From Mauremys mutica (Eukaryota; Chordata; Testudines; Geoemydidae), in contig NC_059084.1 of assembly GCF_020497125.1 (NCBI RefSeq), forward strand, positions 7,901,501 through 7,965,500: DNA of 64,000 nucleotides. Reading direction: 5' to 3'. A program made the position numbers and the translations under genes. Positions 12,416-24,635 of this stretch are shown one piece after another. Positions within the stretch are counted from its first letter, which is position 1, and every line of letters starts with the position of its first letter. The notes under the pieces are model-generated. The model was not told the origin of the DNA. It saw only the letters and a program-made list of their open reading frames with translations, and did not search any database.

Positions 12416-12710
12416 CAGGGGTAGCACCAGGCACCAGCGCACCAAGCGCAGCAGCAAGCTGCGGGGGGCAGCCTGCTGGTCGCCACGAGGGCGGCAGGCA
12501 GGCTGCCTTCAGCCGCATGCCTGCAGGAGGTCCGCCAGTCCCACGGCTTCGGCAGTAATTTGGTGGCGGGTACGCCGAAGGCGCGGGACCGACGGATATC
12601 CCACAGGCAAGCTGCCGAATCTGCGTTACCGGCGGTCCTCCCGCAGAAACGACGCCGAAAGCCACCTGACTGCCGTGCTTGGGGCGACAAAATACATAGA
12701 GCCGCCCCTG
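12416..12710. mobile_element. 295-bp non-autonomous hAT, same family as 4657-4966
   Basis: Starts 'caggggtagcaccagg' and ends 'catagagccgcccctg'. Flanking 8-mers are tccgtagg (12408-12415) and tctgtagg (12711-12718), one mismatch. The CpG-rich interior shares 'ggaggtccgccagtcc' and 'gactgccgtgcttgggg' with the nested copy at 4657. Several open frames of 60-210 codons cross it on both strands, but these follow from GC richness and are not genes. Confidence 0.85.
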
Positions 12711-12718
12711 TCTGTAGG

Positions 12719-13855
12719 CCCCTGCTACGGAAGCAGCCAGGTGGGCAGTGGTCTGTCGCTACAGGTTTTTAGTCTCTTCTGTGGTGTTTCTATCCCCATC
12801 AGCGCTGTGCATATAGACATGGCCTTGGGCTTTGGCAGCTCAGTTCTGCCAGGTGCCAGCTGTGGTCCCCTCCCACTGACTTTTTGGGGACTCAGCAACC
12901 TGCAGGACGTAGTCCTCTGAGGGGTGTTTGAGGCAAAAAGAAGAGCTGTTTTCTCAGCATTGCACAGGATCTGCAAGTTGTAAGAGGAGATGACTGCAGC
13001 AGTGACTAATTCCAGGGGCTCCCACTCCTACTTGACAATTTTCTTCCTTCCCCCGAACGACTATCTCATAACACCATGAAATAGCTGGGAAAAGCGCCAG
13101 TCCTCTGGGCGTGAAATAAGAAATTCCATGGTGAGTCTGATGCACCTTATCTTGGAGATACGCAGAAAGCAAGGGCTGGGGGAGGTGTCCTTTCCCGATA
13201 CCCCCATCTTTACAATGTGGTTTATTAGGAAAACATGAGCTGCGGGGCCATCTGTGGCAGCCAGGTTGGGGGAGTGATTTCAGAGCACAAAAATGCATGT
13301 GATGCTCATTGCTGCCTCCCAGGCAAAGGATCTGCCAGCCCTGACGGGGCACGTCATTCATCACTCTGTCACCTGAGGGCCGGTTGGCCTTTTTTGCCGA
13401 CATCAGCTCTCGTGCTGGGAGGGGCGGAGGGGGAATGTCAGGGCACACCTGTAACCTTTACACTGGAGAATTGTTTGCAACTGTCCCCATTGCTTTCCCG
13501 CTACAAATGAAACAATAGCCTTGGGCGGGGGGGAGAGGGCATTGTGGGCTGTAATAGCTGCCTATACCAGGAATGGAAGGGGGAGGGGAGCAAATTTTGA
13601 AAAGAAAGCATGCTGGGAAATTTCTGTTCCCCTTTCTCTTCTCCATTGCAGCAGCTTTAATATCCAAGCAGCAGGAGCTGCTGAAGATGGCAGCCTGTCT
13701 ACACTGGGGCTCCCCAAGCTGGTTGAGCAAGACCTGTGTTACCAATGGCGGGAAATAGTTGAGAAATATACATACTGTAGATACCCTCCCCACAAGCAAT
13801 TCATGCTAATCTGTTTGTTCTCCACATTCGATTGGCTGAGCCCTCCTACCACTGC
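12719..13855. other. intergenic DNA, no gene recognised
   Basis: GC-moderate sequence without a recognisable exon. The open frames on the minus strand at 12954-13448 and 13458-13799 carry no motif, and no reciprocal splice sites support them. Confidence 0.45.
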
Positions 13856-13863
13856 CTTTAGAC

Positions 13864-14175
13864 CAGGGGTAGGCAACCTATGGCACGCGTGCCGAAGGCA
13901 GCACACAAGCTGGTTTTCAGCGGCACTCACACTGCCCCGGGTCCTGGCCACCAGTCTGGGGGGCTCTGCATTTTAATTTAATTTTAAGTGAAGCTTCTTA
14001 AACATTTTTAAAACCTTATTTACTTTACAGACAACAATAGTTTAGTTATATATTATAGACTTATAGAAAGAGACCTTCTAAAAACATTAAAATGTATTAC
14101 CGGCACGCGAAACCTTAACTTAGAGTGAATAAATGAAGACTCGGCCCACCACTTCTGAAAGGTTGCCGACCCCTG
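13864..14175. mobile_element. 312-bp non-autonomous hAT with perfect 8-bp duplication
   Basis: Terminal inverted repeats are 'caggggtaggcaacct' and 'aggttgccgacccctg'. The identical 8-mer ctttagac lies immediately outside each end (13856-13863 and 14176-14183). The interior is AT-rich ('cattttaatttaatttta', 'atatattatagacttata') and non-coding. A truncated relative occurs at 52573. Confidence 0.92.
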
Positions 14176-14574
14176 CTTTAGACGGTAGAACACCTGCAGC
14201 TGACGGTACTATAAACAATCAGCTCTTGCCTTGTACACATTGGACTGTTCAGTTTTATTTTAGTTTAACACCATCCCCATCAAGCCAAGGAGCACTGACT
14301 GATAAATCCAGAGATGCTGGGTCTGATGTTTTAAAAATTAGTGTTTTTTCTATACACCACCCCAACTGTTTGAATGGCTTATGCAGTTAGGTGGTGCCAG
14401 CAAGAAAGAACAAAAGAAAAGCCTCCATCAGAGAGCACAGAGCATGTCTCCTCTCTAACATGCTGCATTCATTGTGCCTCACAAAATGGTAGCTGCCTCC
14501 AGCAGACTCCAAGCACTGGAAAGACCCTCTACATGGAGAATACAGCCATATCAATTGTATTGTCATGGCAACTG

Positions 14575-15115
14575 AACAATGGCCATACTGGGTCAGACCA
14601 AAGGTCCATCCAGCCCAGTATCCTGTCTACTGACAGTGACCAATGCCAGGTGTCCCAGAGGGAGTGAACCTAACAGGTAATGATCAAGTGATCTCTCTCC
14701 TGCCATCCATCTCCATGGCTAGGGACACCATTCCTTACCCATCCTGGCTAATAGTCATTAATGGACTTAACCTCCATGAATTTATCTAGTTCTCTTTTAA
14801 ACCCTGTTATAGTCCTAGCCTTCACAATCTCCTCAGGCAAGGAGTTCCACAGGTTGACTGTGCGCTGTGTGAAGAAGAACTTCCTTTTATTTGTTTTAAA
14901 CCTGCTGCCCATTAATTTCATCTGGTGACCCCTAGTTCTTATGTTATGGGAACAAGTAAATAACTTTTCCTTATTCACTTTCTCCACATCACTGAGGACT
15001 TTATATACCTCTATCATATCCCCCCCTAGTCTCCTCTTTTCCAAGCTGAAAAGTCCTAGCCTCTTTAATCTCTCTTCATATGGGCTGCGGTCTGCACCCT
15101 GCTCCAGGCATGGTG
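14575..15115 (-). mobile_element. CR1-type LINE, 3' end with remnant of the reverse-transcriptase ORF
   Basis: The minus strand of 14748-15044 encodes 98 codons resembling the conserved tail downstream of the reverse transcriptase domain in CR1-type ORF2 (for example 'GDMIEVYK', 'TRGHQMKL', 'FFTQRTVNLWNSLPEE', 'GFKRELDKFM'). The 3' non-coding part follows at 14575-14747, with the familiar phrase 'ccatactgggtcagacc' read on +. The copy is 5'-truncated, as is usual for CR1. Downstream sequence to about 15600 is unassigned. Confidence 0.8.
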
Positions 15116-15684
15116 ACCTCTGGGGTTGCAGTGCTGCTCAGGTTTGGCTTGGCCCCTCCTCATGGGGGACCAGTTGGGACAAATGTGTGTGAGTAGGGGT
15201 GTGACCTGTCACATGGGTTCGCCGGCCACTCGCTCAAATTGGGCCCGGCCACCCCATTGTCATGACGGAGGGGCAGCTGGGCTGCACCTGAGGTTGCAAC
15301 GCCTGGAGCAGGGAGATGAGCCCAGCCAGCCCTGTGGGACCGGAGCCGAGATACAATCCTTGGAAACATTCTGGCAACTCAATTTTGGGTCACAACCAAT
15401 GTTGGGTCTGAGAAACCTTCTGTCAGAGCCACCGATGCAAATGAGAATGTTAAGTACCAGGAAAAATGAAAGGGGTGGAGAAGTGAACTGATAGAAATAT
15501 GATTGCTGCCATAACTGCTCTTGGTTAATGATCCTCTTAATGGTGCTCTTAGTATGAGGCTTCTTGTGATGTGAAGGACAGCACATAAATGCATTTTATT
15601 GCAGGGCCGTGCATTGACTTCCAGCATGCATGCTAAATGGTAGCCTGGGTGCTAGGGATACAGCAGTTATGTGGTCCCAGTGGG

Positions 15685-15790
15685 GGAGCTGCTCTGTTAG
15701 CTCAGATAAGCATATGCCTTGTGTGAATAGCTCACAAACCCTGGTTCTAATCCCCGCCTGATCTCTGGTCATAAATATGATATAGGGAAT
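15685..15790 (+). repeat. tRNA-derived SINE fragment
   Basis: 'ctgttagctcagataagc' resembles a polymerase III A box and 'ccctggttctaatcccc' a B box, about 50 bp apart, as in a tRNA-like SINE head. No cloverleaf could be drawn, so it is not annotated as a tRNA gene. Confidence 0.5.
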
Positions 15791-16009
15791 GTAAACTCCA
15801 TAAAGATTAGTGAGCACCAAGGGCAGTGGGAAAATATTGGTAAGAATTGTAAAGATTTTCTGCATTCCTGAGGAACGCTGTGGGGATGCCTTTTATACAG
15901 CGTAGTCTGCACTGTTCTATAGTTCATCTCCTTTCTCGCTTATTGTCTGACTGTAAAGACAGCAGAGAGGTTCACAGAGGACTGGCAATTATGTGAAGGG
16001 AGTACCTTA

Positions 16010-16160
16010 TGTATATGAGACCGCTGCCCTTTGCCTCAGTTTCCCCCGTTTTAACTGAGGACAATGAGCCTTGCCTACCTCTCAGCGAGTATTAAGACTT
16101 TAGGGATGGTTTGTAAGATGCTTGTGATCCTCTGATGGAAGGCAGCATACAGGTAAAGTT
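16010..16160 (+). repeat. MIR-like SINE, 3' half
   Basis: The run 'gcctcagtttcccccg' followed by 'cttgcctacctctcagcg' and 'gatggtttgtaagatgc' matches the order seen in amniote MIR-like SINEs (pyrimidine core, 'tacctca', then 'gtaaagcgc'-like tail). Diverged copy without the tRNA head. Confidence 0.5.
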
Positions 16161-16264
16161 AATTTGTTACACACAGAGAACATCATCAGTGTGTGTGCAA
16201 TATACAAAGCAGCCTCTTTTCACTCCTCCCATGTCAGATCCATTCTGTCCAGCTCTCTGTACAG

Positions 16265-16430
16265 CCCAAGATTTTTCAAAAGCAACCAGTGATTTTGGGT
16301 GCCCAGCTTGACACACCTTTCAAGGAGGCTGATTTTCAAAAGGTGGATGCTCAGCCCGTTTAAGGTGTCCGAAGCTGGGCACCCAGAACTTGAGGCATCC
16401 CAAATCACTTGCCACTCTTGGCAAATCTTC
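16265..16430. repeat. imperfect fold-back (MITE-like) repeat
   Basis: The left arm 'gggtgcccagcttgacaca' pairs with the right arm 'ttaaggtgtccgaagctggg', the two being imperfect inverted copies around a centre near 16350. Such self-complementary elements without coding capacity are typical of MITEs. Ends and target duplication are not resolvable. Confidence 0.55.
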
Positions 16431-17984
16431 TCTGTTGTATAGCTGGTGAAATACTCTGGGATGGAAGGCAGGGGGCTAGATCTTCAAAAGAGCTGAGCAG
16501 TCTTGGAAATCTGACGGGGGACCTTTGAAAATCCGGCCCACAACATACATGACAAATGCTATTTGACAAAGGCTTCCCTCGAATATGACAATCGTAACAG
16601 CATCTGAGGAAGGAACAGGGGAAATGCTGACAAATTCTGTTGAGTTTTGCCCCAGTCCTGCAGATTGTGACATTCCAAAGCTTGAGCTCCATCCCTAATG
16701 GCGTATTAGCAGGTTCATGTCTAACCAGATGGTAAAGTGGGAGAGCTAAACTCCCATCTGGACCCTGGGCATGTAAGAGACCAAGCAGTGCAGAGTCGCC
16801 AGCACTAATTCACAAGGTGTGTCACTCCACAGCCCCCATTACCAGGAAGTTTGTACAACGGCTCAACAAGAGAGCCATGTGCTCGCCCTCCAGGATGGAG
16901 GGGGAAGTGAGTGCCAGGTCCCGATTACTAGGGGATTCCAGAGGTTACAGCGTGGCAGGAAAGTCCCACTTGGAAAGAACAAATCAGTCAGGAGCTCTTC
17001 CCCGAAAACTGTCCTCCCTTCTCCTCCCTGCAAAACAATGGACCAAATCTGCATTGACGTACTGCCCGTGTAACCCCACTGAAGTCAGGGTCGAACTTGG
17101 CCCACAGTTGTAAAAGTGCCTTCACTCCTGTGGAGTGGCTTTGTCCATGCTTACTCTTAGCGCTTAAAGGATCCCACATAGCTTTTAAGTCAATGCCTGT
17201 CTTGATGTGAATGAGGCAGTGGGAGGTGGACATTTCGGTCTCATTGTTGCAGTTGTTTAACTGGAGCCTATTTCCTCTATGCTGGGCTAGCAAAGCAGCC
17301 GTGCGTGGATCAGACTCTGAAGGCTCTTTGTGAAAACAAAGTTGGAAACTTACTTTCTTCGGGGGCGGGGAAGAGGCCTTAAAATTACAGCCTCTGCAAC
17401 TTTTCCTTTGTGCCTGTTATTTTTCCAGCACCTCTGGTAAATCGCTCAGAACAGCCGTGTCAGATAGCGCAACAAGCCGAACGGGTGAGGTTGAGCTTTA
17501 TTCAGTGGGAAGGCGCTCGTGGTATGCTGTGGCTGCGGAGTTTTATTGCAGCGTTAACAGTATGAGCTGTATCACAGACCACCCTGCTCTCTCTCTGGGA
17601 ATGTAAATTGTACATCCAGAATCTATCCCAACAATCCCCGTAATGTCAGTGTGTCCGTGATGCTGCTTCCAGGCTGCTTCTTGTCAGATGAGGCCTTTAG
17701 CCAGATCTTTCCTTCCAGGAGATCGCTCTCCTCATCAGGGCCATTATTTCTCTGATGCCTTAGGTCCATGCTGGGCCGTCCTGTCCTTTCTGCATTTCTT
17801 CCCATCTGCAAAGCTGCACTGTGCACTCAGTAGGGAAAGGTCCTGCAGGGGGTAACCTCTTCAATGAGCTGCCTGCCTCCCAGCAATGCCAGGAGCAGGG
17901 TTCTGGCCGAAAGGCTTCCCAGGCATGTTTTGGATTCCCAGTAGGGTTCACCCATCTTCTCTAGCCAAGATACCACATGCCTCA
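16430..17984. other. intergenic DNA, no gene recognised
   Basis: No exon, RNA gene or repeat family is evident by eye. Confidence 0.4.
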
Positions 17985-18180
17985 CAGTGTTTATTGTATT
18001 CATGCTCACATCACCCCGGTGAGGTAGTGCAGTCCTCTTAGCCCCATTTAACAGATGGGAACTGGGGCCCAGAGAGGCTAAATGACTTGCCCAGGATCGC
18101 AAAGGAAGTCTGTGGCAGAGCAGGGCGTTGAATTCTGTCTCCCACATGACAGGCTAGCAGCCTACCCACTAATCATCTTT
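17985..18180 (-). repeat. SINE on the minus strand
   Basis: 'gggaactggggcccagagag', 'gacttgcccaggatcgc', 'ggcagagcagggcgttgaat' are the reverse complement of a SINE whose tRNA-like head reads 'attcaacgccctgctctgcc'. The copy is fairly complete across its core. A related minus-strand copy lies at 21150-21345. Confidence 0.6.
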
Positions 18181-18679
18181 CCTCTCCTCTCTCTGCTGGT
18201 GCCTGAATAAAACAGGTTCAGCTTTTGAAAGGCCAAACCTACCATCTATTAAGCAAAACTCCAGCTGAACTGGACTGGAAGCTCATTTTAGCAAACCTTC
18301 AGGATGCTGCCCTATTGAAGATGGCAAGATTTTCAAGGTCATGTTACTGTGGATGTTTTTTTTCCAGGAGAGAGGGGCTGTTAGCACACAGATGTGCAAA
18401 AAAGGTTCAATTTCCTGTACCTTTACCTAAAACACATATTCTACCCTTCCTGTGAAGTACTGGTGGAGACAAGGATAGTGGACAAGATGAACCACTGATC
18501 CAATGGAGTCTGGAAATATTCCATGCCTCAATACTACTCTTTATATTGGCAATAGCCTTTCTCTGCTAGTGGAGCAAACTCCAACCCTCTTCTCTTTCAG
18601 ATAGTTTCTGCTTACCTGTGTTCCACCCACTCAGAAAGAAACAGCTATATATCTAGATCACATGGTCTCTTAGTGCTTT

Positions 18680-18885
18680 GTCTTGTGAGCCAGTGCAGGC
18701 TCTTGGTTAAAGGGCTATGAACTGGGATACCTGGGTTTGATTCCCAGCTCTTCTACTGATTCACTCTGTAAGTTGGAGCCAGTTGCTTAGCCTTTGTGTG
18801 CCTCAGTTTCCCCATTTGTAAAATGGGGATAATACCCAGCTCTGTGAAGGGCTTTGAGAGCCTGGGCTGACAAGGGGTATGTAAG
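18680..18885 (+). repeat. MIR-like SINE, nearly full length
   Basis: The order is tRNA-like head ('gggtttgattcccagctc'), middle ('ggagccagttgcttagc'), core ('cctcagtttccccatttg', 'aaaatggggataatacc') and tail ('gaagggctttgagagcc'). This is the expected MIR/CORE-SINE order on the + strand. Confidence 0.7.
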
Positions 18886-21149
18886 GACAAAATACCATTT
18901 CTGCCCGTCATCCCTTTGTGGGAGGGAGTATGTCTCCTCTGCTCCTGTACCGCACTGAACAAATAGGGAACAATAACTATGTTTCTACCTACGCATCAAT
19001 CAAGTGAGTGTAGTAGGGAGGGTTTGCTAAAGACCTGATCTTTGCTGCAGAACGTGGAAAAGCCTGCAAAACATAGTAAACACCCAAAACACAACAGCTT
19101 GTAATTAACTACAAAGCCTCCTGGTGCTGTGTGTGGCAGGATTATAGTGGAACCAAGTTCCGATCTTGGGATCGAGTCCAGTCTTGTCCAAAGAAAAAGA
19201 TCATGTGTCTGTATTAGCAAGCTGATCACATACCCCCTTTATTACACTCTCTCTCCTGCCCCTCCCTCTAAAGCGGTTTAATAGAAGCAAGCTGGAACTA
19301 ATTAAATTCCTTTATGCCTCCCTCAGCCTTGCAGTGTGAAGCTCCAGGCAAGAATGCCAATGGGCACACACCCATTCCCTCTCTGCTTCCAGAGGGAGAG
19401 CAGCGTGTCTGACCTTCACCTCACTCGGGAAGAAATAAATCCCGGAGCATGAAGATGAGGATGCCAGTCACTTTATATATAAATCACTCAGGAAGTTTCC
19501 AAATGGCTTTCATCTTCAGAATCCTTAAAGTTACGGGTTATGGATCAGTCCACAGTGGATTCCTTTCATCCTCTAATTCCACATACATGGACGTGAATGG
19601 CTTTAATTACTGTAAAATTACTAGACAATGAATTCTTAATTTTAATCTTCTAATCCCCAAAGTACCTATTTTTCCCCCTCAGCCTCTCTGAAGTAGGTAA
19701 AGTAGCTTTTGTTCCTTGCCAACTTTTCAATTAACTTTTATAATGTGGGTGGGGAACCTCCCACGAACAGCACAACTGTCGTTCTGGGTGTTTTCAATGT
19801 AAATATTATTCTTCACGTTCATGCACAGTAATTAAATGCAGTAACCACATCAAGCAGGGGCAGATCAGTCACTTCAGGCTTTAAGAAGGGGTTGGGGTGT
19901 TTTTGGTGACGTGGTGGGAGATATCCTACGAGGTAATAAACCTTTCTTAAAGGCGCTAGGGAAACTGCAGGCTAAGGTAGGAAGAGACGAAATCCCAGGA
20001 GGAGAATCAGAGAGTAAACTCCAGTGCTGGGCCCAGTGCACTACCATAATGGAAGCACTATGTCCATACAGCACTAACCTTGTGTAAAGCACCTTTCACA
20101 CCAAAGGATCCCAAAGTGAATAAACAGGGGGTGCTGTCCTCCGGCACTGCAACACACCAGCCATTTTGCAACACCACACAACGGGGAGAGGAAGTGAAGA
20201 AGAATTTACCAGCTGGAAATGGCAGGGATAAGTTTAGCAACTACCTGCCTTGAGCTACATGGATAAGACGTGAGACTGGAAGACAGAAACAGGTGGGTTT
20301 TAATCTAGGCTTTGCCTCTGGCTCAGGTAAGCCGTCCGACCATGCTGTGTCTGGCTTTCCCAGGGAATTACCCGACTTATTTGGCCAGGACATAGTTGAA
20401 AAGTGCTATTGACCCCAAATGGCCAGTGGCTTGGTTTGACTTCTAATCAAAAGAACTGCACCTTGGGTAACACTGTGCCCTCCGGCACTATGGGAGGGCA
20501 CTGGTGCTGTGACAGATAGCCGGGAAGAGTGTCTCCTGGCTCGGTCATCAACACCACTTCTGGAGCACCTGGGATTTCCTTGTAGGGCTCAGACATCTAC
20601 AAGCCAGGTCTGGTCTTTCTTGTCTGCTGAAACCCGAGCCTGAGGTTGCACTGCTGCAGACATGACAGCACCATGCATCCCCAGGGGGTGAGACTACCCA
20701 ACACATCACTGATGTTCATGCAAAATATACAGGATCATTTCTGTTGTGGTCCCTTAGACAACTGTATTGCAATAATGGCCCTAGACACTCCAATTTACAG
20801 CTCTGACATTGCACTGTTTAGCGCTAGGCCTGTAGAATACTGCAGTATTTTTTATCTCTCTATATATATGGGTTGGAATCTCACACTAACTATGAAATAT
20901 TCTTGTTGCACGAGAGCTAATGATTTAATTGGTCAGCATCTGAAAGTGAGAGATACCAACATCTCTGAACTCATCCAGATGCTGACAAACCAGTCAGTTT
21001 TGTGCCGGCCAAGATTGGAAAGTACATCTGACAGCCCGATGTGGACTGAGGTTTATTCGATCTACTGTCTAGGTTGAAGAGAACTGGGACTAGTTTCCAT
21101 TCTGTTGAGATCTATTTTTGAACAGATTAAGAACATAGCTTAGGTACTT
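18886..21149. other. intergenic DNA, no gene recognised
   Basis: No exon is supported. A 143-codon open frame at 20646-21077 (+) lacks motifs. An 11-bp perfect inverted repeat, 'gtcagcatctg' at 20932 and 'cagatgctgac' at 20976, is noted but is within chance expectation. Confidence 0.4.
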
Positions 21150-21345
21150 ACATGGTTCATCGTAGTATCTGAGCACCTCATAATCTTTAATGTATTTATT
21201 TTCACAAACCCCTGTGAGGCAGAGCACTGCTGTTATCTCCATTGTGCAAGTGGGAAACTGAGGCACAGGGCAACTGTGACTTGGGGGTCTGTGGTGGAGC
21301 AGGGAATTGAATCCCAGTCCTAGGCAAGTGTTCTAACACTGGACC
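21150..21345 (-). repeat. SINE on the minus strand
   Basis: 'ggaaactgaggcacaggg', 'gtctgtggtggagcagg' and 'gaattgaatcccagtcc' read as the reverse complement of a tRNA-headed SINE, the same general type as 17985-18180. Confidence 0.6.
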
Positions 21346-21818
21346 TTCCTTCCTTTCTCTTCATGTTCTCCTCTTGCAGCCACTGACCAATAGCTCTTCT
21401 GCCCTGGGCAAAGATTCTATTTTCCAATTTTCTCTGGGTTTTTTTTTTCATTTGTTTGGGTTATTTTTCCATACAGAACACTCAGTATTTCCTACTAAGC
21501 TACTGCAGAAACAAGTCTGGGTGGAAAAGCTCTGATGCTTCCCCAAATAGGAAGCAATTTAGATCTCACATTAACTTGGTTGACAATAGAAATAAGTAAA
21601 ATCCTTTCCTGTTGTGGAGACCAACTGCAGCTGGGGCTTATCACCAATACAAGTGAAAACTACTGATGGCTCAACTCCTATAGCAGCACCCGGGGGAATG
21701 ATGCTAAGGAGCCCCAAATGGTGCTAGAATCTAGTGGGCAGGTTACTTCAGGCTGGTCAGGCTCTGAAATGAGGAGACTAATGTGTGCTGCCTTCCTATG
21801 GCATTTGAAATAAACTGG

Positions 21819-22085
21819 GGGCGTGTCTACACTAACCGCAGTGCAGCTGTGCCTCTGTAGCGCTTAGTGAAGATACTGCCTACGCCAACAGGAGACCTTC
21901 TCCTGTTGGCGTAAGTACTCCACCTCCCTGAGAGGTGGTAGCTATGTCAACAGGCGAAGCCCTGCCATTGACATAGCGCTGTCTACACAGGAGTTAGGTC
22001 AGTATAATTGCATCGCTCAGGGGTGGAAATTTTCCACACCGCTGAGCGACGGAGTTATACTGACATAAGCTAGTAGTGTTGCCCA
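21819..22085. mobile_element. hairpin-rich MITE, probably Harbinger-type
   Basis: Begins 'gggcgtgtctacacta' and ends near 'agtgttgcccaagcc', loosely inverted. Two internal palindromes stand out: a perfect 15-bp stem with a 3-nt loop ('tacgccaacaggaga' 21881-21895 / 21899-21913) and a longer imperfect one centred near 22032 ('gtcagtataattgcatc' / 'ggagttatactgac'). No coding capacity. Assignment to Harbinger rests on resemblance of the ends to the Harbinger element at 40318. Confidence 0.6.
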
Positions 22086-22309
22086 AGCCTCCAGGGTGCA
22101 GTTGATGCTTCCGCTCAGTGGAGAGAGGGATATTCTCTTCTGTGATGTGGTATTTTCCCCCAGGAGACTTACTGCAGTGTAGAACCAAATTATCCAGCAA
22201 ACTCTCCAAGCTCAGGAGAGACCCTGCTCTTGTGTTATGGTCTGTGCTTGTTTCCTGGCCAAACAGCTTTTGTTTCCTCATGACCAAAAAAATCCTCAGC
22301 AGATTACAG

Positions 22310-22520
22310 GCAGTGTGGTCTAGTGGATAGAGCACTGGATGGGAGACAGAGCTGGGAACAGAATCCAGGCCTCCTACCACTGACCTACTGTGTGAACTGG
22401 GGCAAGGTGCTTCCTCTCTCTGTGGCTTGGTTTTTTCTCATCTGTCAAATGGGGATCGTGTTACTTACCTGCCTTTTGTAAAGCACTTTGAGATCTATGG
22501 TGAAGGCTGTTATTACAGTC
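22310..22520 (+). repeat. tRNA-derived / MIR-like SINE
   Basis: The head 'tgtggtctagtggatagagc' looks like a tRNA A-box region, and 'agaatccaggcctcc' is a degraded B-box region. They are followed by 'gaactggggcaaggtgc', 'ctcatctgtcaaatgggg' and 'gtaaagcactttgagatc'. All parts are in the normal SINE order on +. Confidence 0.65.
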
Positions 22521-22699
22521 CAGTCTGGGAAGGATTCACCAGGAAGGCAAAGAGTATCATGTTATGAATGTCACGTGTCACCGCTGCACTGCTAAGCCAT
22601 GAGCTGAGCAGCATTGTCAGGAAGGTAGAGGCACTGACTGCCCTTGCCTTGCTCAGGACTATTGGCTAATAGCGTTGGTGAGCTGGTGCTACTGTAACC

Positions 22700-22995
22700 C
22701 AGGATTGCCAAGCGCAAATATTGAAAAATCTCGTCAGGCTCCCCAAAAATCACGAGATTGGCTTTAAAATCAGGAGACTGTGTCAAAATAATAGACTGGG
22801 TGTTCTTTTTAGTTGCCTTCTGCTTTGTGAGCCTTTAGGGTGCACTGGGCTCCCATTTTGAAGCACTCTCCACAGCCACGAGGGCTAGAAACTTACTTTA
22901 TCTTCATGAATGAAGGCTGAGGTCACCACATCTCCACTTGACTCCAGGAGCTGGGACTTTAAGGAAAACAATGATCATGAGACTCAGGACAAAAT
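22700..22995. repeat. interspersed repeat sharing phrases with 5885-6200
   Basis: Contains 'aaaaatcacgagattggc', 'ctccaggagctgggactt' and 'aaaatcatgagaactggg', which match 5885-6200 in inverse orientation. Neither copy has visible terminal repeats. Class unknown. Confidence 0.5.
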
Positions 22996-24345
22996 CATGA
23001 GAACTGGGATCCCTCTCTCCCGTCTGGCTCCCAGCTCTGGGGACTGGCAGGGATCAGCATGCCAGCCCTGAAATGAGGGCGTGCCTCACATCACTCAGCA
23101 TCTGCCCCACCTGAGGATTGAACAGTAGAGGGAACTGGCTGCAAAGGGAGACCTGGTCAGTTCATTTCCCCCTCTGCTGGCAGCAGGGGGGGAGGATAGC
23201 AACGAGGTTGAGGGAAGAGTCCTTTAGCCTCAGGGACACTAAGGAGTCACCATTCCCCTTTGAATCTCCCCTGTCTTAAATTAAGCCACATGACAAAGGC
23301 AGAAGCAAATAAACTTAAAACAGGCTGAGATTTGCCTAAGGGATATATATGGACACCCAAACCCTACTAAAATGAATGGGAACTGAGCATCCATCTCCAG
23401 GAGATGGCTTTGAAAATCCCAGGCTGAATTCTTCTCCCTTTCCATTACGACTGCCGCTGTGTGGATTCAACAAGAACAAGAACCCCTGGTGTGGATTCAA
23501 CAAGCGCTGCTTGGTCCGAGCGAGGGTCCCAAGCCCTGCTGTTCCGAGGAGGATCTGGATGCTTCCCAAAGTTTGAGGGGGTTCACACTTGGCGAGCTGC
23601 TCCAGCCCCATCTCTGCTCAGGATGAAGATATAAAAAACCACTCACAGTATCTTTGCCTGTGGTAGCTTCAGCCCTCTTTTGTTACTTGCCAAGCTACAA
23701 AAAGACCTGTTCCTGAAGCACTTGGAGTCATGCAGATAACCCTGCAGTCTTGTTAATGTTGCATCACATTCCTCAGTGTCTGGGAAGGAAGCAAATGACC
23801 GGAGATGATGACTTTCCACATAGTGTCAGGAAATCCATCAGGGATTGCCCCAGCACAATCCTTCTCCTGGAATTTGGCACTGGAGATGAAGACAGGGTCC
23901 TCCTGGAAATAAACTTGGTGTTAGGTAGGAGGGTAGGACCAAGATGAAATGTGGTATCTAGCTATCATGAGGAATGTGATAGCACGTGCTTATTAGTGAT
24001 GGGGTTCATTTCAGGTAAGCAAGGGTTGATTACTCAAGAACAATGTTGCAGCTTGTGTCCCAGTTTTGAGAGAGGCAACCCTAACGAGACAGAGAGCATC
24101 CAATCAGCAGTGTTGTGACATTTTGCTTGTGTCCACAAAGCAGGTGGATGCCATTTATGCACAAACAGCCATTTGCATGCACTTGGTTTTGCTGGCTCAA
24201 TCAGCAGAATGGGACGCTGGTTTCAGTTCCAGGCTGCACCATTGCCTCTAAGCGTATATCTAATCAAAGCCATAGGGCCAAACTCATTCTTAGGGGCACG
24301 CCGTTGGCTTCCAGTGGAGTTGCAGTAGGGAATGGGTCAATTTGA
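22996..24345. other. intergenic DNA, no gene recognised
   Basis: No exon, RNA gene or confidently recognised repeat was found. Confidence 0.4.
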
Positions 24346-24350
24346 CTGAT

Positions 24351-24635
24351 TATCTGTTATATCCTTGGGGCAGCCGGTGTAGGAAACAATCACTTGAGGC
24401 CAGAGAGCAGGCAGCTAACCAAAACCTCCATTTTATTTACATATATACAGAGAGCTCCTCAGCCGGTTGAAACCGGTTGAGCTAACCCATAATAATCTAA
24501 CTCAGTTGCCATAGCAACAAAACCATGACAACCAAATACACAACAATCTCTTAGATGTGGAGGACTACAGTCGTGACGTACTCCTGAGACACGCTTTCCC
24601 CAAAACTGTCCGGTGTGTGTCACATCTAAGTATCT
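24351..24635 (-). repeat. possible solo LTR (weak)
   Basis: Read on the minus strand, the segment contains an inverted 'caaccggtttcaaccgg' motif, a TATA-like 'gtatatatg' and an 'aataaa' close downstream, spacing that would fit a U3-R-U5 arrangement. A 5-mer 'tatct' occurs on both sides, but the ends are not the usual TG...CA. No protein-coding remnant of a provirus is adjacent. An unrelated AT-rich repeat is equally possible. Confidence 0.25.

Noticed and set aside
12276..12920. 214-codon + frame
   Set aside because: Its central part is the hAT at 12416-12710; flanking parts share no frame conservation or motif.
15685..15790. tRNA gene
   Set aside because: A- and B-box-like sequences are present, but arms do not pair into a cloverleaf; a tRNA-derived SINE fits better.
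20932..20986. 11-bp inverted repeat as a possible hairpin RNA
   Set aside because: Arm length with a 33-nt loop is within chance expectation for this amount of sequence.
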